Source: Alcanivoracaceae bacterium (GTDB lineage: Bacteria > Pseudomonadota > Gammaproteobacteria > Pseudomonadales > Alcanivoracaceae). From it: 41,876 nt of DNA. Below, piece by piece: positions 17,370 to 25,946 of the stretch. How positions within the stretch are numbered: position 1 is the stretch's first letter; each line of letters begins with the position of its first letter. The stretch is taken from the NCBI GenBank assembly GCA_002706085.1, contig PAJO01000009.1:101330-143205 (forward strand), written 5' to 3'. A program made the position numbers and the translations under genes. Below the pieces are notes generated by a model. It made no database searches. It was given only the letters and a program-made list of their open reading frames with translations, and was not told the DNA's origin.

Positions 17370-18526
17370 AAATTCGTATTGGCTACATGCCGTTGACCGA
17401 CAGCCTGCCGCTGGCAGTGGCACAAGAAGCGGGTTACTTCAGTGCCGAAGGGCTGGATGTGGAGTTGCAGCCGGAATGGAGCTGGGCAAGTCTGCGCGAT
17501 CGCCTGTTGGTAGGCCAGCTGGATGCGGCCCCCATGCTGGCGCCCATGTTGATGGCCACGACGCTGGGGTTGGGCTGTATCAAAAAACCACTGGCCACTG
17601 CATTTTCAATGGGTTTGAACGGTAACGGCATTACTGTGTCGCCGATGCTGTTCCAGGGGCTGTGTGCGTTGTCCGAAGGGCCGACCCCCAACGACATGGC
17701 CAATGCCATGAACAAATTAGTGGCGGCGCGGGCCAGTAGTGGTGAAGACCCTCTGGTGCTGGCGGTCGTTTTCCCTTTTTCCTGTCATGCCTACCAGTTG
17801 CGTCATTGGTTGAGTGTGGCGGGATTGGACCCGGATCACGACGTCAAGCTGGTGGTGCTGCCGCCATCGCAGATGGTGGACCACTTGCGCATGGGCCATA
17901 TCGATGGCTTTTGCGTCGGCGAGCCCTGGAATAGCCTGGCGGCGCTGACCGGGGCCGGCCATTGCGTCCTGTCGGGTTATCAAATCTGGGAGAACGCGCC
18001 GGAGAAAGTGTTGGCAGTCTCCCGCGACTGGGTGGCTCGCCATCCGGATGAACATCGGGCATTGCTGCGAGCCTTGTACAAGGCGGCCTGTCATGCCGAC
18101 GAGAATCTGGTCGATAGCTTGTCATTGCTGGCACATCCCGCCTGGCTGGATGTGCCGGAAGAAATCATTCGGGCCCCGTTCAGTCAACGCCTGCCAGGCG
18201 GTCTGACCGGGCAGCCGTTCCCGGCGCACCATTTTCATGTGTTCGCCGGGTTCCACGCCAATTTCCCCTGGCGTTCCGATGCCCGTTTCCTGCTTGAAGA
18301 AATGCAGCGCTGGCGTCAGTGTTCGCTGGAAGAAAAACAGACTTTTGCTGCCCAGTGCTACCGCACGGACCTGTTCCGCGATGCACTGGCGGATCTCACC
18401 AGCCTGCCGCTGATGGACAGCAAACCCGATGAACGCCACGCCGGCCACTGGGAATTACCCGGCGAACCCAGGCCCCTGGAACTGGGCCCGGATCGCTTGT
18501 TGAAAGTCATTGAAACCGAAGAATAG
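17366..18526 (+). CDS. nasS: NasS, cytoplasmic nitrate-sensing NrtA-like protein
   Basis: 386-residue nitrate sensor related to NrtA but without a signal peptide, starting directly with MKIRIGYMPLTDSLPLAVAQ. Shared NrtA motifs include [10 protein letters not shown], the HAYQLRHWL block (the region broken in nrtA), FCVGEPWN and a C-terminal NFPWRSDARFLL. Family knowledge: NasS binds NasT without nitrate and releases it when nitrate binds. The start ATG overlaps the stop of the basic small ORF. It is the last gene of the sigma-54-driven nasT unit. Confidence 0.92.
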   Translation: MKIRIGYMPLTDSLPLAVAQEAGYFSAEGLDVELQPEWSWASLRDRLLVGQLDAAPMLAPMLMATTLGLGCIKKPLATAFSMGLNGNGITVSPMLFQGLCALSEGPTPNDMANAMNKLVAARASSGEDPLVLAVVFPFSCHAYQLRHWLSVAGLDPDHDVKLVVLPPSQMVDHLRMGHIDGFCVGEPWNSLAALTGAGHCVLSGYQIWENAPEKVLAVSRDWVARHPDEHRALLRALYKAACHADENLVDSLSLLAHPAWLDVPEEIIRAPFSQRLPGGLTGQPFPAHHFHVFAGFHANFPWRSDARFLLEEMQRWRQCSLEEKQTFAAQCYRTDLFRDALADLTSLPLMDSKPDERHAGHWELPGEPRPLELGPDRLLKVIETEE

Positions 18527-18611
18527 TCACTGATTGGCCCGTCATTGAGACGGTAGGCGCAGTGCGAGAGCTTGCTCGCTATCCTCCCCCGCGCCGTACT
18601 CAGGCGACACA

Positions 18612-18681
18612 GTGGGAGCGGTGGTTCCACCGCGAATACAAGGTCAGGCAAGGGCAATCGCGGTCGGACGACCGCTCCCAC
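18612..18681. repeat. REPIN, GGTGGTT class
   Basis: Two inverted REP units: GTGGGAGCGGTGGTTCCACC at the left and a right unit ending GACCGCTCCCAC, about 70 bp in all. It lies between the convergent nasS and TauE-family genes. The rest of the 18527-18755 gap shows nothing else. Confidence 0.8.
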
Positions 18682-18755
18682 TTTACGGCCCTGCCTGCTG
18701 TGAGCGTCTGCAGCAGGATCATGACCTCGGTGTGGTGTCACGTTGGAGGTGCTCC

Positions 18756-19538
18756 TCAAACGAGAAAACTCACCCCCACGCCCAGCAACAGCAGGGCGAA
18801 CAGCCGTTTCAACAGCAGTGGCGATAACCGGTGTGCGAGACGCGCGCCAAACCGGGCGAAGAACATGCTGGTCAACGCGACCCCCAACATGGCAGGAAGG
18901 TACACGTACCCCAGGCTCCACTCGGGCAGTTGTGGCTGACGCCAGCCAATCAGCATGAAACTCAAGGCACTGGCGGCGGCGATGGGTAACCCGCACGCTG
19001 ACGAGGTGGCCACTGCCTGCTGCATGGGCAGGCTGCGCCAGGTAAGGAAAGGGACATTCAGGGTGCCACCGCCGATGCCAAAGATTGCGGAGGCCCAGCC
19101 GATTACCCCGCCAGTGGTCGTCAGGCCCAGCTTGCCAGGCACCGCACGGCTGGCACTGGGTTTCAGATCCAGCGCCATTTGAATAGCGATGACGATGGCG
19201 AACACACCAATAATCTTTTGTAGCATCGGCCCCTGAATTGAAGCGGCGGTTAGCGAACCCAGCCCGGCACCCAGCAGGATACCCACAGTCATCCAGGCAA
19301 CAATAGACCATTGCACCGCGCCCTTGCGGTGGTGTTCCATCACCGAGTTGATGGATGTGAAAACGATGGTCGCCAACGATGTGCCCACCGCCAGATGGGT
19401 CAAGACTTGCGGGTCGATGCCCTGAGCGGTAAAGCTCAAGACCAGTACCGGCACGATGATGATGCCACCGCCGACCCCAAACAGACCGGCCAATACCCCG
19501 GCCGCAGCCCCCAAAACCAGATAAAGCAAAAATTCCAT
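18756..19538 (-). CDS. TauE/SafE-family sulfite/anion exporter
   Basis: Polytopic inner-membrane protein of 260 residues with two copies of the family motif, GLFGVGGGIIIVP near the N-terminus and AIFGIGGGTLNVPF in the middle. About eight hydrophobic segments are visible. The start at 19538 (MEFLLYLVLG) follows AAGGGTTGAGT; an upstream ATG at 19583 would add a non-membrane extension. Members export sulfite, sulfoacetate or similar anions; the substrate here is unknown. It lies downstream of the flavin reductase and mesD on the same strand. Confidence 0.85.
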   Translation of the reverse strand: MEFLLYLVLGAAAGVLAGLFGVGGGIIIVPVLVLSFTAQGIDPQVLTHLAVGTSLATIVFTSINSVMEHHRKGAVQWSIVAWMTVGILLGAGLGSLTAASIQGPMLQKIIGVFAIVIAIQMALDLKPSASRAVPGKLGLTTTGGVIGWASAIFGIGGGTLNVPFLTWRSLPMQQAVATSSACGLPIAAASALSFMLIGWRQPQLPEWSLGYVYLPAMLGVALTSMFFARFGARLAHRLSPLLLKRLFALLLLGVGVSFLV

Positions 19539-19617
19539 ACTCAACCCTTGGAAGAAATCTGTGCAAAGCCACATCGGTGGCAATGTAATAACGGAAAAAA
19601 GAAGCGGGGGAGGGCTC

Positions 19618-20127
19618 TCAGGTGCGAATAGCCGCGTCCAGATTGCAATATTGCCCTTTGAAATACAGCAGCGGCTGTGTGTCGCACGTTTGCTGCAGGC
19701 TCAGTGCCCGCACTTCACCAATCACGATCAAGTGATCGCCGGCTTCGTGCTCGGCGTGAATGACGCAGTCCAGCCAGTGCAGGCTGCCACCAATCACCGG
19801 GTTGCCCAGGGGGGAACGAGTCCAGTCGATGGCTTGCCACTTGTCCGCGCCCTGTTGGGCAAAGCGGTTGGAGACCGCCACTTGCTCATCGGAAAGAATG
19901 TTCACCGCAAAGCGGCCCGCCCGACGGATCTTGGGGTAGCTGAAAGAGTCACGCTTCACACTGAAGGACACCAGCGGCGGGGTGGTCGATACGCTGTAGA
20001 ACGACTGGCAGGTAAAGCCGATGGGCTCATCATCAATGTGTGACGTAATGACGGTGAGCCCGGAGGCGAAATGCCCGAGCGCCTGGCGAAAATGCAGTGG
20101 GTCGATGGCCGGTGTGGTGAGTGACAT
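19618..20127 (-). CDS. flavin reductase (FMN-dependent NAD(P)H:flavin oxidoreductase)
   Basis: 169-residue flavin-reductase-like split-barrel protein. Visible are the FASGLTVIT opening, the flavin-site block GFTCQSFYSVSTTPPLVSFSV, FAVNILS and a GDHLIVIGEV strand. Such enzymes deliver reduced FMN/FAD to a partner. ATG 20127 is preferred to 20133 for ribosome-site spacing (GGA seven bases upstream). It follows mesD by 86 bp on the same strand, so it may supply reduced flavin to the oxygen-dependent MesD/MesX step; this link is inference. Confidence 0.85.
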   Translation of the reverse strand: MSLTTPAIDPLHFRQALGHFASGLTVITSHIDDEPIGFTCQSFYSVSTTPPLVSFSVKRDSFSYPKIRRAGRFAVNILSDEQVAVSNRFAQQGADKWQAIDWTRSPLGNPVIGGSLHWLDCVIHAEHEAGDHLIVIGEVRALSLQQTCDTQPLLYFKGQYCNLDAAIRT

Positions 20128-20213
20128 AGTCATTCCAGAATAGAAGTAACGCAGATGAGTGAATCAGGCGGGCTGTCCTGACAATGCAGAACCCCCGCTC
20201 TTGCCGGCGGTAT

Positions 20214-21239
20214 TCAGGCCAGCTCGTTGCGGACGATCTCTGCCCCTGCACTCAGTGCTCGCAGTTTTCCCTGGGCCACGTGGCGGGGCAGGGGGGCCAT
20301 GCCGCAGTTGGTGCATGGATACAGTTTGTCGGAATCCACGAATTGCAGTGCCCGTCGCAAGGTGCTGGCCACTTCTTCCGGGCTTTCTACGGTGTGACTC
20401 GCCACATCAATCGCGCCTACCATCACTTTCTTGCCGCGAATCAGCTCAATCAGGTCCATGGGGACATGGGAGTTGTGGCACTCCAGGGACACGATATCGA
20501 TGGTTGAGGCTTTTAGCTTGGGGAAGGCTTCTTCATATTGCCGCCACTCGGAACCCAGCGTTTTTTTCCAGTCGTTATTGGCTTTGATGCCGTAGCCATA
20601 ACAAATATGCACGGCGGTTTCACACTTGAGCCCTTCAATGGCTCTTTCCAGTGTGGCCACGCCCCAGTCATTGACCTCATCAAAAAACACATTAAAGGCC
20701 GGTTCGTCGAACTGGATGATATCGACGCCAGCTGCCTCCAGCTCTCTGGCTTCCTGATTAAGGATCCTGGCGAATTCCCATGCCAGTTTCTCCCGGCTTT
20801 TGTAATGGGCATCGTAAAGCGTATCGATCATGGTCATGGGGCCGGGCAGGGCCCACTTGATCGGCTGCCGGGTTTGTTCACGCAGAAAGCGGGCATCCTC
20901 ATCAAATACCGGCTTCTGACGACTCACCGCCCCGACCACCGTGGGGACACTGGCATCGTAACGGTCACGAATCTTCACCGTCTCGCGCTTTTCGAAATCG
21001 ACTCCGTCCAAATGTTCGATAAAGGTGGTAACGAAGTGTTGGCGGGTTTGTTCACCATCGCTGACGATGTCGATGCCGGCCAGCTGCTGCTCATGCAAGC
21101 TCAGGCGCAGGGCGTCCTGTTTGCCTTCAGCGAGCGTCTCGCCCTGCAACTTCCAGGGGGACCAGAGCGTTTCGGGCTCGGCCAGCCAGCTGGGCTTGGG
21201 CAGACTGCCCGCGGTGGATGTGGGTAACAATCGTTTCAT
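20214..21239 (-). CDS. mesD: MesD-type folate-independent methionine synthase (core MetE)
   Basis: 341-residue protein equal to the C-terminal catalytic barrel of cobalamin-independent methionine synthase, lacking the N-terminal half. The zinc ligands are present: H211 and C213 (HIC), E253 (SLE) and C312 (TNCG). The lack of the folate-binding N-terminal domain and adjacency to a DUF1852 gene match MesD of the four folate-independent methionine synthase families. MesD is reported to need MesX and oxygen, with an uncertain methyl donor. It follows mesX by 15 bp in one operon. Confidence 0.85.
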   Translation of the reverse strand: MKRLLPTSTAGSLPKPSWLAEPETLWSPWKLQGETLAEGKQDALRLSLHEQQLAGIDIVSDGEQTRQHFVTTFIEHLDGVDFEKRETVKIRDRYDASVPTVVGAVSRQKPVFDEDARFLREQTRQPIKWALPGPMTMIDTLYDAHYKSREKLAWEFARILNQEARELEAAGVDIIQFDEPAFNVFFDEVNDWGVATLERAIEGLKCETAVHICYGYGIKANNDWKKTLGSEWRQYEEAFPKLKASTIDIVSLECHNSHVPMDLIELIRGKKVMVGAIDVASHTVESPEEVASTLRRALQFVDSDKLYPCTNCGMAPLPRHVAQGKLRALSAGAEIVRNELA

Positions 21240-21254
21240 TATCTGTGCTGCCTT

Positions 21255-22232
21255 TTAAGCGCCGAAATTCGCAGACCATTGATTCAGCACCGCCCGGTAA
21301 GGCTCAATCAGATGCTGCTCAGCGAACTTGCCTTGTTTGATGGCCAATTGGCTGCGTTCTTCCCGGTCGTAATGAATGCGGGTCAGTGAGTAATCCGAGT
21401 GCTTGAGGCTGGGCTGGTAGCGGTTGCCGGCCTCGGAATTGGCGTTGTAAATCTCGGGTCGATAGATTCTCTGGAACGTCTCCATGGTGCTGATGGTGCT
21501 GATCAGCTCCAGGTTGGTGTAGTCGTTCACCAGGTCGCCAAAGAAGAAAAAGGCCAGCGGCGCTACGCTGTGGGGGGGCATGAAATAGCGCACGCTCAAT
21601 CCCATTTTCTTGAAGTAACTCTCGGTCAATGATGATTCATTGGGCAGGTATTCGAACCCCAGCACGGGATGGTGATTCTCGGTGCGGGTGTACACCTTGT
21701 TATCCGATACGCTGATACAGATCACGGGCAGTTTGCTGAAGTTTTCCCGGTACGCGCTTGAGTGAACGAAGTGCTGGAACAGCTTGCCGTGCAGATCACC
21801 AAAGTTCTCAGGGATGCTGAAATGGGGCTGATCCTTGTTATGGTTTTGCAGGGCAATGCTGAAGTCGTAATCCCGCACGTAGGAGGAGAAGTTGTTCCCG
21901 ACAATCCCCTCGATGTGCTTGTTGGTATGCCGGTCAACGATGGTGGTTTTCAGGATTTCGATGGTCGGGAAAGTGTCGCCATTGCCTTCAATATCGATAT
22001 CCACCGACACAATGTCATGCTGCACGGCGTAGCGATCGCCATTGGGGTTGTCCCAGTGTGCCAGCGCATTAAACCGGTTGTTGATCATCGTCAGGGTGTC
22101 GCGCAGGTTCTCCTTGCGCCGCTCACCCCGCGCCAGGTTGGCAAAGTTGGTGGTGATGCGCGTGCTGTCGGATGGACGGTAATCCTCATCGAAACAAATG
22201 CGCTTGATGCTGAAAGTCAGTTCGTTGCTCAT
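21255..22232 (-). CDS. mesX: MesX (DUF1852), partner of MesD
   Basis: 325-residue DUF1852 protein with the family opening FSIKRICFDEDYRPSDSTR and the conserved RGERRKENL and HWDNPNGDRY blocks. No signal peptide or membrane segment. In Acinetobacter the DUF1852 protein MesX is required for MesD to make methionine; its chemistry is unknown. It is the first gene of the minus-strand operon mesX-mesD-(flavin reductase) and is divergent from the LysR regulator. Confidence 0.88.
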   Translation of the reverse strand: MSNELTFSIKRICFDEDYRPSDSTRITTNFANLARGERRKENLRDTLTMINNRFNALAHWDNPNGDRYAVQHDIVSVDIDIEGNGDTFPTIEILKTTIVDRHTNKHIEGIVGNNFSSYVRDYDFSIALQNHNKDQPHFSIPENFGDLHGKLFQHFVHSSAYRENFSKLPVICISVSDNKVYTRTENHHPVLGFEYLPNESSLTESYFKKMGLSVRYFMPPHSVAPLAFFFFGDLVNDYTNLELISTISTMETFQRIYRPEIYNANSEAGNRYQPSLKHSDYSLTRIHYDREERSQLAIKQGKFAEQHLIEPYRAVLNQWSANFGA

Positions 22233-22361
22233 GGTGACAGGGCGTCCGCGTCAGTATTGGGCATGGCTTGCACCGCAGGGTGTGTACCGCAATGCAACCT
22301 GATTGGCGGCCATTATGCGCAAGTCTCGACTTGAGGTTAATTGGTATTATTTCAACATTTC

Positions 22362-22376
22362 ATGAGTTATTCTCAT
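22362..22376. promoter_or_regulatory. candidate LysR/MetR operator
   Basis: Perfect inverted repeat ATGAG-TTATT-CTCAT in the 294-bp gap between mesX and the LysR gene. It resembles the MetR consensus TGAA-N5-TTCA in spacing, with G/C instead of A/T at one position each side. The rest of the gap shows no gene. Confidence 0.5.
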
Positions 22377-22526
22377 TTTGGTGTTGACCCCTGCCATGGG
22401 GGACCCGGCTGTCAGGGTGTGTACTCTGGATGGGCGCGAGGCTTGGGGCGCTGTTGCGAGAGAGTGTGTAGCAGGGCTCACGGCGGTGCAGGCCCCGTCC
22501 CACAATGGACATTATTGGAGGATCTG

Positions 22527-23450
22527 ATGCTGGAACTACGACATCTTGCCACCCTGCGAGCGATTGATGAGGCCGGCTCGATGGTGGACGCGGCCGATCG
22601 ACTGCATGTCACCCAGTCTGCCTTATCGCATCAGCTGAAAGATCTGGAACACCGGCTGGGCATGGAACTCGTCGTGCGGCGCTCCCGCCCGGTGCGGTTT
22701 ACCACCGCCGGGCTGCGATTGCTGACGCTGGCGCAGGACGTGCTTCCCAGGGTGCAGCAGGCCGAACGGGAGTTGAAGCGGCTTGCCGAGGGGCAGTCGG
22801 GCCGGCTGCATATCGCGATTGATTGCCACTCCTGTTTTCAGTGGCTGATGCCGGCACTGGATGCCTTTCGCGAACACTGGCCAGACGTGGAACTGGATCT
22901 GTCGGCGGCCTTCAGTTTTGCGCCATTACCGGCGCTGTTGCGCGGCGATCTGGATATGGCGATCACCTCGGATCCGGTGGAGGATGCCGCGGTACAGTTC
23001 CTGCCGCTGTTTCGCTATGAGCTGGTGCTGGCGGTATCGGGGCGCTCGCCGTTGGCGGGCCGCAAATGGATCGAACCGACCGATATCAGTGACCAGACCC
23101 TGATCACCTATCCCGTCGAGCGCGAGCGTCTGGATGTGTTCACTGCGTTTCTTGCCCCCGCCGGTGCCGAGCCCGCGGCGGTACGCACTGCTGAACTGAC
23201 GCCCATGACCGCGCAGCTGGTGGCAGCAGGCCGCGGCGTGGCGGCGCTTCCTAATTGGGCGCTGACCGAATATACCGCCCATGATTTGCTGAAAACCGTG
23301 CGCCTGGGAGAGAGCGGCGTGTGGCGGACCCTGTATGCGGCGGTGCGTATCGAGGATGCCCAGCGTCCCTACATTCAGGAGTTCCAGGAGACGGCGCGGG
23401 AGGTGTGTTTCAAGACGTTGAGTGGGGTGAAGGCGGTTAAGGGCAGTTAA
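22527..23450 (+). CDS. LysR-family regulator, MetR-like
   Basis: 307 residues: N-terminal winged helix-turn-helix (VDAADRLHVTQSALSHQLKDLEHRLG) and a C-terminal LysR substrate domain (from about 90). MLELRHLATLRAIDEAGS is close to MetR, which uses homocysteine as co-effector. GGAGG lies six bases before ATG 22527; longer upstream sequence is not coding. Divergent from mesX-mesD, it probably controls that operon. The last codons and stop are formed from the first heptamer of a repeat array. Confidence 0.88.
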   Translation: MLELRHLATLRAIDEAGSMVDAADRLHVTQSALSHQLKDLEHRLGMELVVRRSRPVRFTTAGLRLLTLAQDVLPRVQQAERELKRLAEGQSGRLHIAIDCHSCFQWLMPALDAFREHWPDVELDLSAAFSFAPLPALLRGDLDMAITSDPVEDAAVQFLPLFRYELVLAVSGRSPLAGRKWIEPTDISDQTLITYPVERERLDVFTAFLAPAGAEPAAVRTAELTPMTAQLVAAGRGVAALPNWALTEYTAHDLLKTVRLGESGVWRTLYAAVRIEDAQRPYIQEFQETAREVCFKTLSGVKAVKGS

Positions 23451-23474
23451 CAGTTAACAGTGAATAGTTAACAG
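23444..23474. repeat. heptamer array A at the MetR-like gene stop codon
   Basis: Four units in tandem: CAGTTAA, CAGTTAA, CAGTGAA, TAGTTAA. The stop codon TAA (23448-23450) is part of the first unit. Unit order matches the left arm at 38258. No inverted partner is seen nearby. Confidence 0.8.
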
Positions 23475-23564
23475 CGAAAAACCAGGGCTGCTGTGGTGCT
23501 TGTCTGCAAGCGATGATGAGATTTGGCGTTGAGACTAACGCGTTTCGAAAGGCACAACGTTGCC

Positions 23565-23589
23565 GTAGGAGCGTCGCTCGCGGCGCGAT
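23565..23589 (+). repeat. REP sequence, left unit of a split pair
   Basis: GTAGGAGCGTCGCTCGCGGC followed by GCGAT. Its 21 bases from GAGCGTC to GCGAT are repeated exactly inverted at 24015-24035, on the far side of the MITE-like copy 2. Confidence 0.8.
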
Positions 23590-23673
23590 AAACCATCAGG
23601 ATCGACAGCGGTTCGCCACAGAGCGCAAGAGTCAAAACCTTTTTCCTCGGTGATCTCGGTGCGCTCTATGTTA

Positions 23674-23988
23674 AGGAGCCTTTGAATAACGCCTCGCATG
23701 CTCAGCGTGTCCTGAAACGTGTAGCTGTTGTGTCTTGCGACGGTAAGGGTGGTTCCTTTCCTGGAGGCAAGGCGCAGAAGATGTGCGCTTCAGGCCGCGC
23801 CTTTATGCTCGTCAGGGTACGTAGGCTCTGCCAAGCTGTCCCGCACTCGTTGTTGCGCTTCCTTCGAAGGTGAAGAGCCGATGGATAGACATACACCTTC
23901 AAAAACGCGCCCCTCTTTACCTTTTGACCCATAGTGGGGCGAACCAGCCTGAAAGACTGAGTACGCGAGGTGTTATTCAGAGGTTCCT
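23674..23988. repeat. MITE-like structured repeat, copy 2
   Basis: 315-bp relative of the element at 11136. The 32-bp terminal inverted repeats match at 27 positions and are flanked by TA on both sides. Between the arms it keeps the long hairpin and a CGCCCC/GGGGCG hairpin near the right end. It fills most of the 23451-24196 gap, along with the heptamer array, the REP pair and the fabG terminator. Confidence 0.85.
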
Positions 23989-24014
23989 TAAACCCTGTTT
24001 TTAAAGGTTCAGGC

Positions 24015-24035
24015 ATCGCGCCGCGAGCGACGCTC
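24015..24035 (-). repeat. REP sequence, right unit of a split pair
   Basis: Exact reverse complement of 21 bases of the REP at 23565-23589. With the MITE-like element removed, the two units would be about 110 bp apart, a REPIN-like spacing. Confidence 0.75.
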
Positions 24036-24103
24036 ATATGTCGTGAAACGCTCCTGTTGGAGCCAACTCGGCCTCAGCTGCGCTGTCGTAATGCTTGCCC
24101 CAC

Positions 24104-24133
24104 AAAAAAGCCGCACCTTGCGGCGCGGCTTTT
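24104..24133. terminator. terminator of the FabG-like gene
   Basis: AAAAGCCGC pairs with GCGGCTTTT around a ten-base centre. On the minus strand the stem is followed by a T-run, 63 bp after the reductase stop codon. The symmetry allows action on both strands. Confidence 0.8.
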
Positions 24134-24196
24134 CTGTCTATCGAGTAGCCCAAGCTTCACACCCCGTTGCGGGCTGAAGCCTGCCGCTGGAGGCGG

Positions 24197-25615
24197 TTAC
24201 GCACCCAGCAGCATCTGGCCACACACTCGCACAACGTTGCCGGTCAGGCCCTGAGAGGCCGGGCTGGCAAAGAAGGCGATGGTTTCGGCCACGTCCACCG
24301 GCTGACCGCCCTGGTTCATGGCGTTCATACGACGGCCCGCTTCACGAATGGTGAAGGGGATGGCAGCGGTCATCTGGGTTTCAATGAAGCCCGGAGCCAC
24401 GGCATTGATGGTGATGCCTTTCTCGGCGTACTCATCCTTGTAGGCATCGATCATGCCAATCACGGCCGCTTTGGAGGCTCCGTAGTTGGTCTGACCCAGG
24501 TTGCCCGCAATACCGGCGATGGAGCTGATGGAAATGATGCTGCCGCCTTCGCTGATGCCGCCATCGGCCAACAGCTTTTCATTGATGCGCAGCTGGCTGG
24601 CGATGTTGATGTCCAGCACCATGTCCCAGAATTTCTCCGGCATGTTGCCCAGCATCTTGTCGCGGGTGACGCCGGCGTTGTGAACGATGACATCGAAACC
24701 GCCGACCGCTTTGCCCTTGGCTGCGATGGCTTCGGGTGCTTCGGCTGCAGTGATGTCCAGCTCCAGGGTGTCACCACCAATCTGCTCGGCAACCTTGTTC
24801 AGGTCGTCGGCCATGGGCGGGATGTCCAGCACGGTTACGGTCGCGCCGTCACGGGCCAGCACTTCGGCGATGGCAGCACCAATACCGCGAGAGCCGCCAG
24901 TGACCAGGGCTTTTTTACCAGCCAGAGGCTTGTCCCAGTCGAATTTTTTGGCGTCGAAACCGGCTTCAGAAACACGTACGACCTGGGCAGAGACGTAAGC
25001 GGATTTGGGCGACAGGAAGAAGTGCAGCGGGGAGGCCAGTTGCGCCTCGGCACCTTCATTCACATAGACCAGCTGTGCGGTTGCGCCTTTCTTGATTTCC
25101 TTGCCCACAGAGCGGGTGAAACCTTCCAGAGCACGTTGGGCCACGCGGGCGGTGCCGGTCTGGGTTTCCGGGGTGCGGCCAACGACCACAACTCGGGCAC
25201 ACTTTTCCAGCTTGCGGATCACCGGGTGGAAGAACTCCCACAGGGCTTTCAGCTCGTCGGGGTTTTGAATACCGGTGGCATCAAAGACCAGGCCCTTGAA
25301 CTTGGCATCGTCATCGCGGTTGGCGGTGTAGTTGTCCGCATCAACGCCCAGCTTGCCGGCTTTCTTTTGCAGCTCGGAAGCATTGCCGTTGTTGGCCAAC
25401 ACGGAAACCTTGGCTTCCGGTGCCCCTTTCAGGGTGCCGAGAATGCTGTCGACAGCGGTAGAACCGTTGGCGGCACCTACCAGTACACGGCCCTTGATGA
25501 AGGAGGCCTGGCCCGGCTGCCAACGATCGAGAATGACCGGAATGGGGAGGTTGATTGCGCCAAACAGCGCCTTGCCCATGGGGGAATTGGCAATCGCCTG
25601 ATAGGTATCGCTCAT
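24197..25615 (-). CDS. fabG: high-molecular-weight FabG-like 3-oxoacyl-(ACP/CoA) reductase
   Basis: 472-residue short-chain dehydrogenase, about twice the size of classic FabG. The N-terminal 220 residues form an extra Rossmann-like domain without catalytic residues. The C-terminal half has the cofactor motif TGGSRGIG (239-246), NAG, the serine in SISSIAG and YGASK (Y378, K382). This matches the HMwFabG/FabG4 type, which reduces 3-oxoacyl-CoA. It starts at ATG 25615 after AGGACAGGATC. Divergent from fadI, it suggests a paired acyl-CoA chemistry role, in beta-oxidation or storage lipid. MITE-like copy 3 sits 66 bp upstream of the start. Confidence 0.85.
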   Translation of the reverse strand: MSDTYQAIANSPMGKALFGAINLPIPVILDRWQPGQASFIKGRVLVGAANGSTAVDSILGTLKGAPEAKVSVLANNGNASELQKKAGKLGVDADNYTANRDDDAKFKGLVFDATGIQNPDELKALWEFFHPVIRKLEKCARVVVVGRTPETQTGTARVAQRALEGFTRSVGKEIKKGATAQLVYVNEGAEAQLASPLHFFLSPKSAYVSAQVVRVSEAGFDAKKFDWDKPLAGKKALVTGGSRGIGAAIAEVLARDGATVTVLDIPPMADDLNKVAEQIGGDTLELDITAAEAPEAIAAKGKAVGGFDVIVHNAGVTRDKMLGNMPEKFWDMVLDINIASQLRINEKLLADGGISEGGSIISISSIAGIAGNLGQTNYGASKAAVIGMIDAYKDEYAEKGITINAVAPGFIETQMTAAIPFTIREAGRRMNAMNQGGQPVDVAETIAFFASPASQGLTGNVVRVCGQMLLGA

Positions 25616-25681
25616 GATCCTGTCCTTTGCCATCAGAGATGAATGTGTCCGGTTAACCTTATGCCAACCAGAACGGGTTAT

Positions 25682-25946
25682 ACAGGCTGCTGAGCACCCC
25701 CTTGCATGCTCAGCGTGGCCTGAAGCGTGCAGTTGTTGTGTCTTGATTCGACGGACAGGGTGGTGCCCTTTCCTAGAGTCAAGGCGCAGCAAATGGGCGC
25801 TTCAGGCCGCGCCCTCCGGGTCTTCCATGCAGACTCGTACTCGTCGTTGCAATTTTTTGATGGATCGACATACACCTTCAAAATTGCGCCTAGATTACGA
25901 GCCAGCCTGAAAGACTGAGTACGCAAGGGGGTGCTCAGCAGCCTGT
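25682..25946. repeat. MITE-like structured repeat, copy 3 (variant arms)
   Basis: 265-bp relative of copies 1 and 2. The 32-bp inverted arms match at 30 positions, but their outer half differs from the other copies and has changed on both sides together. The inner stem reads GCAATTTT (25849-25856) with AAAATTGC (25880-25887) where copy 1 has GCGCTTTT/AAAAGCGC. The small right-hand hairpin of copies 1 and 2 is missing. It lies between the divergent FabG-like gene and fadI. Confidence 0.85.

Noticed and set aside
22341-22526. N-terminal extension of the LysR regulator
   Set aside because: The HTH begins right after ATG 22527, which has a strong GGAGG; the upstream frame covers the divergent promoter and operator dyad.
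23444-23474. Heptamer arrays as a CRISPR array
   Set aside because: Units are 7 bp and contiguous with no spacers; no cas genes in the window.
24167-25642. 491-codon plus-strand open frame opposite the FabG-like gene
   Set aside because: Mirror frame of a complete SDR gene; low-complexity composition, no recognisable domain.
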